A stretch of 64,000 nt of DNA, taken from positions 1-64,000 of the forward strand of contig JAPSLP010000007.1 in the NCBI GenBank assembly GCA_031180665.1, given 5' to 3'. The stretch is from Cupriavidus sp. Its GTDB lineage: Bacteria > Pseudomonadota > Gammaproteobacteria > Burkholderiales > Burkholderiaceae. Below, piece by piece: positions 19,796 to 29,456 of this stretch. Position 1 is the stretch's first letter, and the number at the start of each line of letters is the position of its first letter. A program made the translations under genes and the position numbers. The notes beneath the pieces were generated by a model. The model did no database searches. It was not told the DNA's origin and worked only from the letters and a program-made list of their open reading frames with translations.

Positions 19796-20716
19796 TCAAG
19801 CCCTTCCCTTCCACGGCACCAGCCACTTCTCCACGCCACGCATCAGCAGATCGAAGCCATAGGCGATCAGGCCGATCAGCACGATGCCCATCACCACCAC
19901 ATCGGTACGCAGGAAGTTCGAGGCGTTGAGCACCATCTGGCCCAGCCCCGCGGTGGCCGCCACCATCTCGGCCGCGACCAGCGTGGTCCAGCCGAAGCCG
20001 ATCGCGATGCGCATGCCGGTCAGGATGTCGGGCAGCGCGGCGGGCAGCACGACATGGCGAATCACCTGCCACGGCGTGGCGCCCATCGAATAGGCTGCGT
20101 TGATCTGCTCGATCGTCACCGAACGCACGCCGGCGCGCGCCGACATCGCCATCGGCGCGAAGCAGGCCAGGAAGATCAACAGGATCTTCGAGGTCTCGTC
20201 GATGCCGAACCAGATCACGATCAGCGGCAGGTAGGCCAGCGGCGGCAGCGGCCGGTAGAACTCGATCGGCGGATCGAAGACGCCGCGCGCGATGCGCGAC
20301 ACGCCCATCAGCACGCCAATCGGCACCGCGGTCAAGGCCGCCAGCGCGAACGCGCCGAATACGCGCACCATGCTGGCCCAGAAATGGTCCAGCAGCGGCA
20401 GGCCGCCCTGCACATTGCCATTCCATGCATCGACGAAGGCCGCGCCGATCGATTCGGGCGTCGGCAGGAACAGCGGCGGCAGCCAGCGGAGATGGCTGGC
20501 GACCCACCACAGCACCAGCAGCGACACCACGGTGACCACGGAAATCCGCGAACTGGAGCCCTCGCCGGGCATCCGGTAGCCGCAGACCGTGCGGACCTTG
20601 CGTGCTGGCGCCGCCGGGCCCGCGGCGGCGGGAGTCGTGGTGGTAGTCATCTCGTTGGCAACGATGGCGCCCGGCGCGCGCGGCGCGCCCGACAGGCTCT
20701 GAACGGTGGCAGGCAT
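19796..20716 (-). CDS. tauC: taurine ABC transporter permease
   Basis: A 306-residue permease of the SsuC/TauC family. A variable, Thr/Pro-rich N-terminus of about 60 residues is followed by six membrane helices and the EAA loop (AAYSMGATPWQVIRHVVLPAALPDI). The ATG at 20716 has an AAGGA site and lies only 4 bp after the tauB stop. It is the last gene of the tauABC unit. Confidence 0.93.
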   Translation of the reverse strand: MPATVQSLSGAPRAPGAIVANEMTTTTTPAAAGPAAPARKVRTVCGYRMPGEGSSSRISVVTVVSLLVLWWVASHLRWLPPLFLPTPESIGAAFVDAWNGNVQGGLPLLDHFWASMVRVFGAFALAALTAVPIGVLMGVSRIARGVFDPPIEFYRPLPPLAYLPLIVIWFGIDETSKILLIFLACFAPMAMSARAGVRSVTIEQINAAYSMGATPWQVIRHVVLPAALPDILTGMRIAIGFGWTTLVAAEMVAATAGLGQMVLNASNFLRTDVVVMGIVLIGLIAYGFDLLMRGVEKWLVPWKGRA

Positions 20717-20720
20717 CGGC

Positions 20721-21503
20721 TTATCCTTGTGGCGTGGCATGGATCAGGTCGACGATTTCCTCGCGGTGGCGAATGAAATCCAGATCGGATTTGACGGCGC
20801 GCGCATCGCCGCATTCGATATAGCGGCGCGCATACGGCAGTTCATAGGTGTGGGCGATACGGCCCGGCGATGGCGTCATCACGATCAGCCGCGTGGCCAG
20901 GAACAGCGCCTCCTCGACGCTGTGCGTGATGAAGAAGACGATCTTCTGCTCGCGTGCCCACAGCTTCAGGATCAACGCCTGGATCGACTCGCGCGTCAAC
21001 GCGTCGAGCGCGCCGAGCGGTTCGTCCATCAGCATCACCGCCGGATCGTTGGCCAGCGCGCGCGCAATGCCGACGCGCTGCTGCATGCCGCCCGACAGCT
21101 GATAGACCGGCTTGTCGGCGACCTGCTCCAGCCCGACCAGCGCCAGCTTGTCGCGCGCGATGCGCAGCCGCTCGGCGCGGCCGACGCCACGCATGCGCAA
21201 ACCCAGCGCAACGTTGTCGGCGACGTTCAGCCATGGCATCAGCGCATGCTTCTGGAACACGACGCCGCGCTCGGCGCCGGGCCCGTTGACGGCGTGGCCG
21301 TCCAGGCGGATCTCGCCTTCGGAGGGCTGCATGAAGCCGGCGATGCAGGACAGCAGCGTAGTCTTGCCGCAGCCGGAGGCGCCCAGCGCGACGACGAAGT
21401 CGCCGCGTTCCATGGTCAGATTGACCTGCGACAGCGCGAGGGTCTGCGTACCGCCCGCGCCGCCATAGTTGACGCTGAGGTTGTCGATTTCGAGTTTGGC
21501 CAT
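20721..21503 (-). CDS. tauB: taurine ABC transporter ATP-binding protein
   Basis: A 260-residue ABC ATPase of the TauB/SsuB group with Walker [10 protein letters not shown], signature [15 protein letters not shown], Walker [13 protein letters not shown] and the H-loop [23 protein letters not shown] matches the typical Q-loop of TauB. The ATG at 21503 has an AGGGA site. It lies 56 bp after tauA and 4 bp before tauC, so all three are one operon. Confidence 0.94.
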   Translation of the reverse strand: MAKLEIDNLSVNYGGAGGTQTLALSQVNLTMERGDFVVALGASGCGKTTLLSCIAGFMQPSEGEIRLDGHAVNGPGAERGVVFQKHALMPWLNVADNVALGLRMRGVGRAERLRIARDKLALVGLEQVADKPVYQLSGGMQQRVGIARALANDPAVMLMDEPLGALDALTRESIQALILKLWAREQKIVFFITHSVEEALFLATRLIVMTPSPGRIAHTYELPYARRYIECGDARAVKSDLDFIRHREEIVDLIHATPQG

Positions 21504-21559
21504 CTCGGTTCCCTGTTGGGTCGTTGGCAAAGCGCTGGCTGAGGGGGACGGGCGGCGGC

Positions 21560-22570
21560 TCAACGCATCGCCCGCTTGACCCACTCGGCATTGACGCCGG
21601 TGGAGTAGTCCGGCAGCACGGTCTGGATCGTGCCCTGCTCCTTCAGGAACTGCGCCGCCGACTGCAGCGCGTTGGCCGCGCCGCCGCCGAGCCAGCGTGC
21701 GGAGGCCTGTTCCTCCAGCGTGGGGAAGGCGTACAGCGACATGCTGCCCGGCACGTCCTCGGGCTTGGCGCCCGATATCCTGGCCACCGTCTTCACCATC
21801 GGCGAATCCGCGGTCCACGCGGCCTTGTTCTTGCGGTAGTTGTCGTCCGCGGCCGCCAGCATCTTGACGAACTTGACCATGAAGTCGGGGTTCTCGCGCG
21901 CGAACTTCTTGCTGACGATCATGCCGTCGAAGGTCGCCTTGCCGGTGGACTGCGCGATCTGTCCCGAGGTCAGCAGCACCTTGCCGGTCGGCTTGATGCG
22001 CGCGAGCACCGGGTCCCAGATGAAGGTCGCGTCGATGTCGCCGCGCTGCCAGGCAGCGGCGACTTCCGGCGGCCGCATGTTCATGATGCGGACCTGCTTC
22101 GGATCGACCTTGGCCTGCTCCAGCGCAACCAGCGTGTGATAGTGCGTGGTCGAGACGAACGGCACGCCGATGCGCTTGCCCTTCAGATCGGCGACGTTCT
22201 CGATGCGCGTGCCGTTGCGCGCCACCATCGCCTCGGCGGCGTTGATGTCGTCGAGAATCCAGAACAGCTCGACATCCAGCCCCTGCGACAGGGCCGAGGC
22301 AATCGGCGAGGTGCCTGCCTCGCCGATCGCGATCTGTCCCGACGCCATCGCCCGGATCACGTCGCCGCCGCCGGAGAACTGGCGGAACGACACCTTGTAG
22401 CCGGTCTGCTTCTCGATTTCCTTGGCGTCCTGCACATGGCGCCATGGCACCACCATGTCCTGGTAGGCGATCACCACTTCCTTGGTCTGTGCCAGCGCGC
22501 CCGCCTGCACGGCGGCGGCCAGCACTGCGCCTGTTGCCAACTGCTTGATCCAACGCTCGATCCAACGCAT
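21560..22570 (-). CDS. tauA: taurine-binding periplasmic protein
   Basis: A 336-residue binding protein with a signal peptide ([21 protein letters not shown]). Stretches such as VTVAYQ-like [24 protein letters not shown] and [16 protein letters not shown] closely match the pattern of E. coli TauA, which binds taurine. The ATG at 22570 has a GAGGA site. It is first in tauABC and divergent from pta. Other C2 sulfonates are possible ligands. Confidence 0.93.
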   Translation of the reverse strand: MRWIERWIKQLATGAVLAAAVQAGALAQTKEVVIAYQDMVVPWRHVQDAKEIEKQTGYKVSFRQFSGGGDVIRAMASGQIAIGEAGTSPIASALSQGLDVELFWILDDINAAEAMVARNGTRIENVADLKGKRIGVPFVSTTHYHTLVALEQAKVDPKQVRIMNMRPPEVAAAWQRGDIDATFIWDPVLARIKPTGKVLLTSGQIAQSTGKATFDGMIVSKKFARENPDFMVKFVKMLAAADDNYRKNKAAWTADSPMVKTVARISGAKPEDVPGSMSLYAFPTLEEQASARWLGGGAANALQSAAQFLKEQGTIQTVLPDYSTGVNAEWVKRAMR

Positions 22571-23051
22571 CGTCGTATTCCTCAAGAAAAACAGGTTGCG
22601 TGCCGCGACAGGGAGCGGCATGAAAGATCCAGGCACCGGCAAGGTGCCTACTCGAGGAGGGGAAGACAGAAAGCAGGTCGCATGCCAATGTCTCCTTGCA
22701 GTGGACGGCTGTCGCGTCCTTGTTTTGGCCGTCGCCACGTCGTGGTGGCAATCGGCAGCCAACGCCTTGCACGTTGGGTAGCGCTATCGTAGGCAGCGCG
22801 TGGCGCGGGCCATAGTGCCACTGCGCGGCAATCGTGGGTCCAAGCATCGGCGAGCCGCCAAACGCGTCCGATTCCCTTTCGGGCGAGCCCGTTCCGGGGC
22901 CCGCCTTCGCACCATGATGGCCCGATTTGTCTCGTTTTAGTGCACTCCGGGTACCGTTTTCCGAGATTTCTATTGACCGATAGCGCTTGTCACCCTATGC
23001 TTCGGTCAAATCCCTGTTTTCGGTACGTTTCATCCCACTTTTTATCTCGCC
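22571..23051. promoter_or_regulatory. divergent tauABC/pta control region
   Basis: This 481-bp gap holds the promoters of tauABC (minus) and pta (plus). A small dyad AGGCACC (22631-22637)/GGTGCCT (22643-22649) lies 61-79 bp before tauA. The pta promoter and its boxes are listed separately. No open reading frame here looks real. Confidence 0.6.
22926..23026 (+). promoter_or_regulatory. pta promoter with shared regulatory boxes
   Basis: TTGACC (22973-22978), a 17-bp spacer and TATGCT (22996-23001) form the promoter. GTTTTCGGTAC (23016-23026) begins 15 bp past the end of the -10, and GTACCGTTTTCCGA lies upstream at 22951-22964. The 13-mer at 22926-22938 is identical to one before iclR. The xsc promoter has the same -35/-10 spacing and the same 11-mer at the same offset. 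Confidence 0.65.
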
Positions 23052-24149
23052 ATGAAAGCGATCCACCGAATCATCGAGCGCGCGCGCTCGTCCCCCCGGC
23101 GCATCGTGCTGTGCGAGGCGGAGGATCCGCGCGTGCTGCAGGGCGCGCAGCGCGCCGTGCAGCAAGGCATCGCCCGCATCGTGCTGGTCGGCGATGCCGC
23201 CCGCATCGCCGATGCGGCGACGCGGCACGGCATCGCGCTGGACGGCATGGAAGTGGTCGATCCCGCCGTGGCGGCGCAGCGGGAACGTTACGCGCAGCAA
23301 TGGCTCGCGCTGCGACAGTCCAAGGGCATGACGCCCGAGCAGGCACAGCGCGACGTGCTGGCGCCGCTGTGCTTTGCCAATCTGATGGTGCGCGCCGGCG
23401 ACGCCGACGGTTCGGTGGCGGGCGCCGTCCATACCACTGCGGACGTGGTACGCCACGCGATCCAGATCATCGGCATCGCCCCGTCCTTCCGGCTGGTATC
23501 GAGCTTCTTCCTGATGATGTTCTGCGAGCCCTTCCACTCGCTCAAGGGCGGGCTGATCTTCTCCGACTGCGGCCTGGTGATCGACCCGGACGCCGAGGCG
23601 CTGTCCGAGATCGCGATGGCCGCCGCCGACAGCGCGCAGAGCCTGCTGATGGAGACGCCGCGCGTGGCGATGCTGTCGTTCTCGACCAATGGCAGCGCGC
23701 ACCACGCCGCCGTCGACAAGGTCGCCGCGGCGACGCAGCGCGTGCGCGCGCTGCGGCCTGGCCTGGCGATCGACGGAGACGTGCAGCTCGACGCCGCCAT
23801 CGTCGCGGAGATCGCGGAGCGCAAGCTGCCCGCGTCGCAGGTCCACGGCCATGCCAACGTGCTGGTGTTCCCAAGCCTGGAGGCCGGCAATATCGGCTAC
23901 AAGCTCGCCGAGCGCCTGGGCGGAGCGGTGGCGATCGGGCCGATGCTGCAAGGACTGCGACGCCCGGCCAACGATCTGTCGCGCGGCTGCAGCGCGGACG
24001 ACATCTTTCACGTGATCGCGGTCACCGTGGTGCAGGCGCAGGCCGCCGACCTCGAGGCGGGCGATGCCAGCGCGCAGATGGCGCTGCCGGGCCTGCTCGA
24101 AGGCCTGCCTTCCGGCACCACACCATCGGGAGCCACGCAGTCCCGATGA
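23052..24149 (+). CDS. pta: phosphate acetyltransferase (sulfonate-pathway Pta)
   Basis: A 365-residue, PTA_PTB-domain-only enzyme that converts acetyl phosphate plus CoA to acetyl-CoA. Motifs include VLCEAEDPRVLQGAQ, NLMVRAGDADGSVAGAVHTTADVVRHAIQIIG (split here at the GS loop) and AIGPMLQGLRRPANDLSRGC. In taurine degraders this short Pta takes the acetyl phosphate made by Xsc. It is divergent from tauABC, and its stop overlaps the TSUP exporter start (ATGA). No Shine-Dalgarno sequence is obvious before the ATG. Confidence 0.95.
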   Translation: MKAIHRIIERARSSPRRIVLCEAEDPRVLQGAQRAVQQGIARIVLVGDAARIADAATRHGIALDGMEVVDPAVAAQRERYAQQWLALRQSKGMTPEQAQRDVLAPLCFANLMVRAGDADGSVAGAVHTTADVVRHAIQIIGIAPSFRLVSSFFLMMFCEPFHSLKGGLIFSDCGLVIDPDAEALSEIAMAAADSAQSLLMETPRVAMLSFSTNGSAHHAAVDKVAAATQRVRALRPGLAIDGDVQLDAAIVAEIAERKLPASQVHGHANVLVFPSLEAGNIGYKLAERLGGAVAIGPMLQGLRRPANDLSRGCSADDIFHVIAVTVVQAQAADLEAGDASAQMALPGLLEGLPSGTTPSGATQSR

Positions 24150-24919
24150 ATGTCGAAACCTTGCTGCCGGTCCTGGCCCTGCTCGGCCTCGGCAGCTACT
24201 TCCAGACCGTGACCGGGTTCGGCATGGGTCTGATCGTGATGGGCGCGGCCAGTGGCCTGCATCTGGCACCGGTCGCCACGCTGGCCGCGCTGGTGAGCCT
24301 GCTGACGCTCGCCAACGGCGCGCTGGCGCTGCCCGGCAAGCTGCACCATATCGACTGGCGCGCGGTGCGGGCGGCCACGCTCGGCATCCTGCCGTCGGTG
24401 GTGGCCGGGGTCGTGCTGCTGCACTACCTGAGCGGCACCGCCGCCGGCGTGCTGCAGCTGATGCTCGGCGCCGTGGTGCTGTACGGCGGCATCGGCGCGG
24501 CCTTGCGCCCGGCGGCGTTGGCCAGCCGCTCCGGCGACGGCAGCTTCTTCGTCAGCGGCGTCTGCGGCGGCCTGCTCAGCGGCCTGTTCGGCGTCTCCGG
24601 GCCGCCGCTGATCTTCCAGTTCTATCGCCAACCGCTGAACATGGTGCAAATCCGCTGCGCGCTGATCCTCGTCTTCACGACCACCTCGGCCGTGCGCACC
24701 GCCTACAGCGCCTGGCAAGGCGAACTGGCCAGCGACGTCTGGCTGCAGGCCGCGCTGGCCTTCCCGGTGGTCGCGCTGAGCACGATCGCGGCACGGCGCT
24801 TCCCGCCGCCGCTGTCGGCCGAGGCGACGCGCCGCGTGGCGTTCGGGGTGCTGGTGGTGCTGGGTGCGTATCTGATGGCGGGGCCGCTGTGGCAGTGGTT
24901 CGCTACGTCTTCGGCATAA
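24146..24919 (+). CDS. TSUP-family exporter (TauE/SafE type, candidate sulfite exporter)
   Basis: A 257-residue membrane protein with about eight helices and the two repeated TSUP halves (GLGSYFQTVTGFGMGLIVM and SGLFGVSGPPLIFQFY). Relatives placed with xsc and pta are thought to export the sulfite that Xsc releases. Its ATG overlaps the pta stop by four bases, so the two are translated together. No sulfite dehydrogenase gene is in the window, which makes export the only visible outlet. Confidence 0.88.
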   Translation: MNVETLLPVLALLGLGSYFQTVTGFGMGLIVMGAASGLHLAPVATLAALVSLLTLANGALALPGKLHHIDWRAVRAATLGILPSVVAGVVLLHYLSGTAAGVLQLMLGAVVLYGGIGAALRPAALASRSGDGSFFVSGVCGGLLSGLFGVSGPPLIFQFYRQPLNMVQIRCALILVFTTTSAVRTAYSAWQGELASDVWLQAALAFPVVALSTIAARRFPPPLSAEATRRVAFGVLVVLGAYLMAGPLWQWFATSSA

Positions 24920-24928
24920 GGCCATCGC

Positions 24929-25091
24929 ATAACGTAGCCGCCTGTGTTCTTTGTTGGCATTTCGTCACTAGAATCGGGGTAACGTAGCCGATCGCACCTC
25001 TTATCCGCGAACGGCAACAGGCGCGACCATAACGTAGCCGACCGCATACGTTAATGGTCCGCGACACGCGCTTTGGGCTATAACGACGCCG
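24929..25091. promoter_or_regulatory. four direct repeats at 50-bp spacing plus palindrome upstream of hipB
   Basis: The core AACGTAGCCG occurs at 24931, 24981 and 25031, exactly 50 bp apart, and a variant AACGACGCCG at 25082, 51 bp on. Copy 3 is inside a near-perfect palindrome: ACCATAACGTA (25026-25036) against TACGTTAATGGT (25047-25058). Copy 4 overlaps a TATAAC -10 candidate (25079-25084) about 28 bp before the hipB ATG. This looks like an operator array for cooperative binding of the HTH protein encoded next. Confidence 0.7.
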
Positions 25092-25111
25092 ATCGACTAC
25101 GGTATGGCGCC

Positions 25112-25384
25112 ATGCACGTCCCAATCTCCGACCCTGAAATGCTCGGGCAGCTCGTCCGCGCCGCGCGTCTGTCTCAACGGCTGACCCGCGATGAAGTCGC
25201 GCGGGGTACGGGCCTGTCGCCCACCTTTATCTCCGACGTCGAAGCGGGAAAATCGACAGCGCAATTGGGCAAGGTCTTGCACCTGCTGCGCGAGCTGGGC
25301 GTGTTGCTGTCCGCCGAAGCCTTCGATGTCGAACCGTGGCTGAAGAACCCGGAGGCAATCACGAAACGGCGGGTGCGCAAATGA
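25112..25384 (+). CDS. hipB: HipB-like XRE-family antitoxin/repressor
   Basis: A 90-residue protein made almost entirely of an XRE helix-turn-helix (LGQLVRAARLSQRLTRDEVARGTGLSPTFISDVEAGKS), as in HipB antitoxins that bind both operator DNA and the HipA kinase. The stop overlaps the hipA start (ATGA at 25381-25384). It should repress its own operon through the repeats upstream. Confidence 0.88.
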   Translation: MHVPISDPEMLGQLVRAARLSQRLTRDEVARGTGLSPTFISDVEAGKSTAQLGKVLHLLRELGVLLSAEAFDVEPWLKNPEAITKRRVRK

Positions 25385-26675
25385 ACGGCGACACGCGTAC
25401 GTTGATGGCCAGCGCCAATGGCATCGGCATCGGCACGCTCGTCGAGGACAACGGCGTCTGGAGCTTCGAATACGACCCGCTCTGGCTCGAACGTCCGGAC
25501 CGGTTCGCCTTGTGTCCCGACTTGCCGTTGCAGCCGGGCCGCCAAACGGACACCAGCACAGCCCGCCCGGTGCAATGGTTCTTCGACACCTTCTCCCCGA
25601 AGAAGAGCAACGCACCCTGCTTGCGACATCGGCAAAGCTGGACATCGACGATGCATGGTCGATGCTCGCGTACTACGGAGCCGAGTCCGCCGGGGCCATC
25701 ACGCTATTGCGGCCCGGCGCGCAAGAGCCAGCGCCCGGGCGTGTGCCTCTTCCCCTGGAAACGTTGAACGCGCGAATCCTCGACCTGCCCCGTCGGCCGC
25801 TCGATGCGGACGCCCCCAAACACATGTCGGTGGCGGGGGCGCAGCACAAGCTCGCCGCCATCCTCGAGGGTGGGCCTGGACACTGGTCCATCTGGGAGCC
25901 GGCCGGCGCGGAACCGTCCACGCATATCCTGAAGCCGGATTCGCGGTCGGAAACGTGGCGCCACACCGCCATCAACGAGTTCTACTGCATGCGGCTCGCC
26001 GCCCGTTCAGGCCTGCCGGTTCCTGCGACTTCCTTTCTTCGTGTGCCAGCGCCCGTCTTTGCCGTGGCACGATTCGACCGCCGCAGCGGCGATGGCCGGA
26101 TCTGGCGACGTCACGTCATCGACGGCATGCAAATACGGGGAAAGAGCCGCGTCCTCAAGTACGCGCAAAGCTCGACGCAGACCTTGAAACAACTGATCGC
26201 GCTGACCTTGCCACGCACCGCATCGCGGCTGGCGCTGTTTCGGTGGATTGCGTTCAATGTGCTGATCGGCAATGGCGACGCGCACATGAAGAACCTGTCC
26301 TTCTTCTGCGAGCCCAGGGGTTATACGCTCGCGCCCTTCTACGACCTGGTCAGCACCGTGGTCTATGACACCGTCACCTACCGGAACAATGACCCGTTCT
26401 GGCCGGACTCCGAGCTGACCATGCCCATCGGCAACGCTCGCCATTTCCGTGACATACGCCGTGACGACGTGATTCAGGCCGGCGTGGAATTGGGCCTGGC
26501 GGCAAGCGCAGCGGCGGCCGAGCTCGACGCGCTGCTGGCAACGCTGGAACACGCCAAGCGGGAAGTGTACGAGCAAGTCGCGGCGCAGGCTCAGCCCGAT
26601 GCTGGCGAAAGGAGAATCTTGAACTCCATCCTGGCCATGCCGCTCGCCCAGATGTCGAAGCAACTGCAACGCTAG
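25381..26675 (+). pseudogene. hipA: HipA-family Ser/Thr kinase toxin, interrupted by a frameshift
   Basis: The first ~70 codons (MNGDTRTLMASANGIGIGTLVEDNG...RPVQWFFDT) read in the frame that overlaps hipB, but the family sequence continues in another frame (LLPEEEQRTLLATSAKLDIDDAW...). The switch lies between about 25590 and 25599; adding one base there, for instance in the CCCC run at 25595-25598, restores a ~431-residue HipA. Downstream the kinase parts are intact: SVAGAQHKL loop, HILKPD, FNVLIGNGDAHMKN with the catalytic Asp, and APFYDLVST with the metal Asp. An ATG at 25575 could start a 366-residue fragment. It may be a disabled toxin, a sequencing error, or a split gene. Confidence 0.85.
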
Positions 26676-26694
26676 CCCGCGCCGCGGTGCGACG

Positions 26695-28479
26695 CTACAT
26701 TTGCGCCGCACGTCCCCCGCTTCCCAGCCAGCGCGCGATCGCATCGATGGCCGCCGTGTCCAGCGGCCGCGTCGTATCGAGCGGGTAGTGGTGCCGGTAG
26801 TAAGGGCTCAGGTCCAGATCGACGCCCAGTGCCATCACTTCGATGCGCCCGTGCGCCTCGTGGCGCGCCACCACGTCCTTCAGATGATCGTCCAGCAGCC
26901 GCTCGCCGTTGGCCTGCGCGGTGGCGCGGTCCATCGGGCTGCCGTCGGATACCACCACCAGCAGGCGGCGCGCCTGTGGGCGGGACAGCAGGCGGGCACA
27001 GGCCCAGTCGAGCGCTTCGCCGTCGATCCCTTCGCGGAACAGATCGGCCTTGAACAGCGCGGCGATGCCGGTCCGTGCGCGGCGCCAGCTGGTGTCGGCG
27101 TCCTTGAACACCAGATGGCAGACCTCGTTCAGCCGCCCCGGCGATGGCGGCCGGCCCGCCGCCTGCCAGTCGCGCGCCACGCGGCCGCCGTTCCAGGCGC
27201 CGGTGGTGAAGCCGAGCACTTCGGTGGCCAGGCCCGCGGCATCGGCCGCGCGGGTCATCACATCGACCAGCAACGCGATCTGGTCGACATGCGCCTTCAT
27301 CGAGCCGGAACAATCGATCAGGAAACTCAATACCGCGTCGGTGCGCGGCTGCAGCCGCGGCTGGCGGAAGATGCGCGGCTGGCCGCCGGCGCAGGCGAGC
27401 TGGGCCAGCCGGCTGCGATCGAGCCGGCCTTCCTCCTCGCCGGACGACCAGCCATCGACGGCCGGTATCGCGAAGGCGGACGACAGCGTGCGCGCGATGC
27501 GGACAGGATTGATGCCGGCGCCGACGATGCGCCGGTCCAGGCGTTCGCGCCATGCCTGCAGCGAAGCCTGGCGCGCCAGCGTGGCCGCGCGCAGCTCGCG
27601 GTCGTAGCGCGTGGTGAAGGCGGTGTAGCCCGGTGCGAGTGCACCGTCCGCGCTGGCACGCGCGCCGCCCTGGCCCGCACTGCCTGCCTCCTGCAACGGC
27701 GCCTCATCCTCGAAGTCGAGCAGCAACGAGAAGCCGTCGCGCACGGACTCGGGCGATTCGCGTCCATCGTCGTCGGCCAGGCCGGCGCGCCGCGCATCGT
27801 CGCGCAGCATCCCGGCCACCATCCCGGCCGCGGCAAGCGCATGTTCGGCAAAGGCCCGCTGGTCGGCGCGCGTGCGGCGCATGCCGGCGAGCGCGGGGCC
27901 CAGCGCCGGCACGATGGCGGCGCGCGTGGCCTCGATCAGATCCTCGGTCTCCTCGATCACCGGCCGGCCCGACAAGCGCGACCAGACCACCTGCGCCACC
28001 GTGTAGATCAGGATGCCGAAACGCCCTTCGGTCAGCCCCGAGCGATGAAAGGCCAGCGACCATTGCGCGAAGCGCCGGTGCAGATTGGCGGCCACGCCCG
28101 GCATGCCGGCGGGCAGGTGGGTTTCGCAGCGCAGCTGCTCGAACAGTTCGAACAGCAGCCGCGCGACGGGATCGGCGGGACGCCGCGCGCGGTGCAGGGC
28201 CGCATCGCCATGCCGCAGGCGCAGCGCGACGCCGTCCACGCCGCCGCGCAGGTCGGCCAAGGTGTCACGGCCGACATCGGTCAGAAGGTGCGGCGCGTGC
28301 AGTGGCAGCGGCCGTTGGCCGCGCCATGGCCGGCCCGCGCGGTAATGCAGGGCCGCGTCCGCCGCCAGCGCGCGCAGGGCCGCCGCGCACAACGCCTCGC
28401 GCCGGCGCTGCGTCGCCGCCGGCAAGGCCGGCTCCGGCAGCTGCGCGCTCGCGGCCTGCGGATTCGCCGACGCCGCCAT
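26695..28479 (-). CDS. CobT-like VWA protein (cobaltochelatase-type)
   Basis: A 594-residue protein with the CobT layout: a helical N-terminus, an acidic middle (LLDFEDEAPLQ) and a C-terminal von Willebrand A domain. The MIDAS motif DCSGS is at about 389-393, with VVVSDGSPMD later. CobT works with CobS and CobN in aerobic cobalt insertion into corrinoids, but no CobN or cobalamin genes are nearby. It starts 2 bp after the CobS-like stop. With its AAA+ partner it more generally fits the MoxR-VWA pairs that insert metals or mature enzymes. Confidence 0.85.
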   Translation of the reverse strand: MAASANPQAASAQLPEPALPAATQRRREALCAAALRALAADAALHYRAGRPWRGQRPLPLHAPHLLTDVGRDTLADLRGGVDGVALRLRHGDAALHRARRPADPVARLLFELFEQLRCETHLPAGMPGVAANLHRRFAQWSLAFHRSGLTEGRFGILIYTVAQVVWSRLSGRPVIEETEDLIEATRAAIVPALGPALAGMRRTRADQRAFAEHALAAAGMVAGMLRDDARRAGLADDDGRESPESVRDGFSLLLDFEDEAPLQEAGSAGQGGARASADGALAPGYTAFTTRYDRELRAATLARQASLQAWRERLDRRIVGAGINPVRIARTLSSAFAIPAVDGWSSGEEEGRLDRSRLAQLACAGGQPRIFRQPRLQPRTDAVLSFLIDCSGSMKAHVDQIALLVDVMTRAADAAGLATEVLGFTTGAWNGGRVARDWQAAGRPPSPGRLNEVCHLVFKDADTSWRRARTGIAALFKADLFREGIDGEALDWACARLLSRPQARRLLVVVSDGSPMDRATAQANGERLLDDHLKDVVARHEAHGRIEVMALGVDLDLSPYYRHHYPLDTTRPLDTAAIDAIARWLGSGGRAAQM

Positions 28480-28481
28480 CG

Positions 28482-29456
28482 TCAGGCCGCCGCGTCGCCG
28501 CAGGGCTCCAGCTCGGCGCCGAAGCCCCGCTGGAAATACTCGGCCACGATCGGGCGCTCGCCGGGCTCGCACTTGTTCAGGAAGCTGAGCCGGAACGCCA
28601 GCGCCGGATCGCGGAAGATCTGGCAGTTCTCCGCCCAGGCGATCACGGTGCGCGGCGACATCAGCGTCGACACGTCGCCCGCGGCGAACCCCTCGCGCGT
28701 CAGCTGCGCGACGCCGACCATCGCGCCCACCAGTTCGCGTCCGGCCGCGTCGGCCAGTTCCGGCACGCGCGCCAGCACGATGTCGATCTCCGCCTCGCGC
28801 GGCAGGTAGTCCAGCGTCGCCACCACGTTCCAGCGATCGATCTGCGCGTGGTTCAGCAGATGGGTGCCGTGATACATGCCCGTCAAGTTGCCGAGACCGA
28901 CCGTATTGGCGGTGGCGAACAGCCGGAAAAACGGATGCGGCTGGATCACGCGGTTCTGGTCGAGCAGCGTGAAACGGCCATCGCGCTCGAGCACGCGCTG
29001 GATCACGAACATCACGTCGGGACGGCCCGCGTCGTATTCGTCGAACACCAGCGCGATCGGCCGCTGCAGCGCCCACGGCACGATGCCCTCCTGGAACTCG
29101 GTGACCTGCTGCCCAGCGCGCAGCACCACGGTGTCGCGCCCGACCAGATCCATGCGGCCGATATGCCCATCGAGGTTGACGCGCAGGCATGGCCAGTTCA
29201 GCCGCGCCGCCACCTGTTCGATATGGGTCGACTTGCCGGTGCCGTGCAGCCCCTGCACCAGCACGCGGCGATTGCGCACGAAGCCGGACAGGATCGCCAG
29301 CGTGACCTCCGGCTCGAAGCGGTAGCCGGGGTCGATTTCCGGCACGTGGTCGTCGCGCACACCGAATGCCGGCACACGCATCGCGCTGTCGATGCCGAAC
29401 ACATCACGCACCGACACCATGCGGTCCGGTTCCACGCTGGCAAGGTCGATCGCCAC
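28482..29456 (-). CDS. CobS-like AAA+ ATPase (MoxR/cobaltochelatase-type)
   Basis: A 324-residue AAA+ protein: Walker A GLHGTGKST (69-77), Walker B ALVFDEYDAG (about 135-144) and sensor-1 ATANTVG. Length and the YRFEPEVTLAILSGF region fit CobS. The GTG at 29456 is chosen because AGGAG lies upstream; in-frame ATGs further up lack a site. It is divergent from xsc across 254 bp and is translationally linked to the CobT-like gene. A role in maturing an enzyme of the adjacent taurine pathway is possible but only inferred. Confidence 0.86.
   Translation of the reverse strand: MAIDLASVEPDRMVSVRDVFGIDSAMRVPAFGVRDDHVPEIDPGYRFEPEVTLAILSGFVRNRRVLVQGLHGTGKSTHIEQVAARLNWPCLRVNLDGHIGRMDLVGRDTVVLRAGQQVTEFQEGIVPWALQRPIALVFDEYDAGRPDVMFVIQRVLERDGRFTLLDQNRVIQPHPFFRLFATANTVGLGNLTGMYHGTHLLNHAQIDRWNVVATLDYLPREAEIDIVLARVPELADAAGRELVGAMVGVAQLTREGFAAGDVSTLMSPRTVIAWAENCQIFRDPALAFRLSFLNKCEPGERPIVAEYFQRGFGAELEPCGDAAA

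Noticed and set aside
24929..25091. Possible CRISPR array because of even 50-bp spacing
   Set aside because: The repeat core is only 10-12 bp, there are four copies, and no cas genes are near; an operator array is a better fit.
25381..25767. A true HipS small subunit
   Set aside because: After about codon 70 the frame has Arg/Pro/Ser-rich out-of-frame composition, not a domain end.
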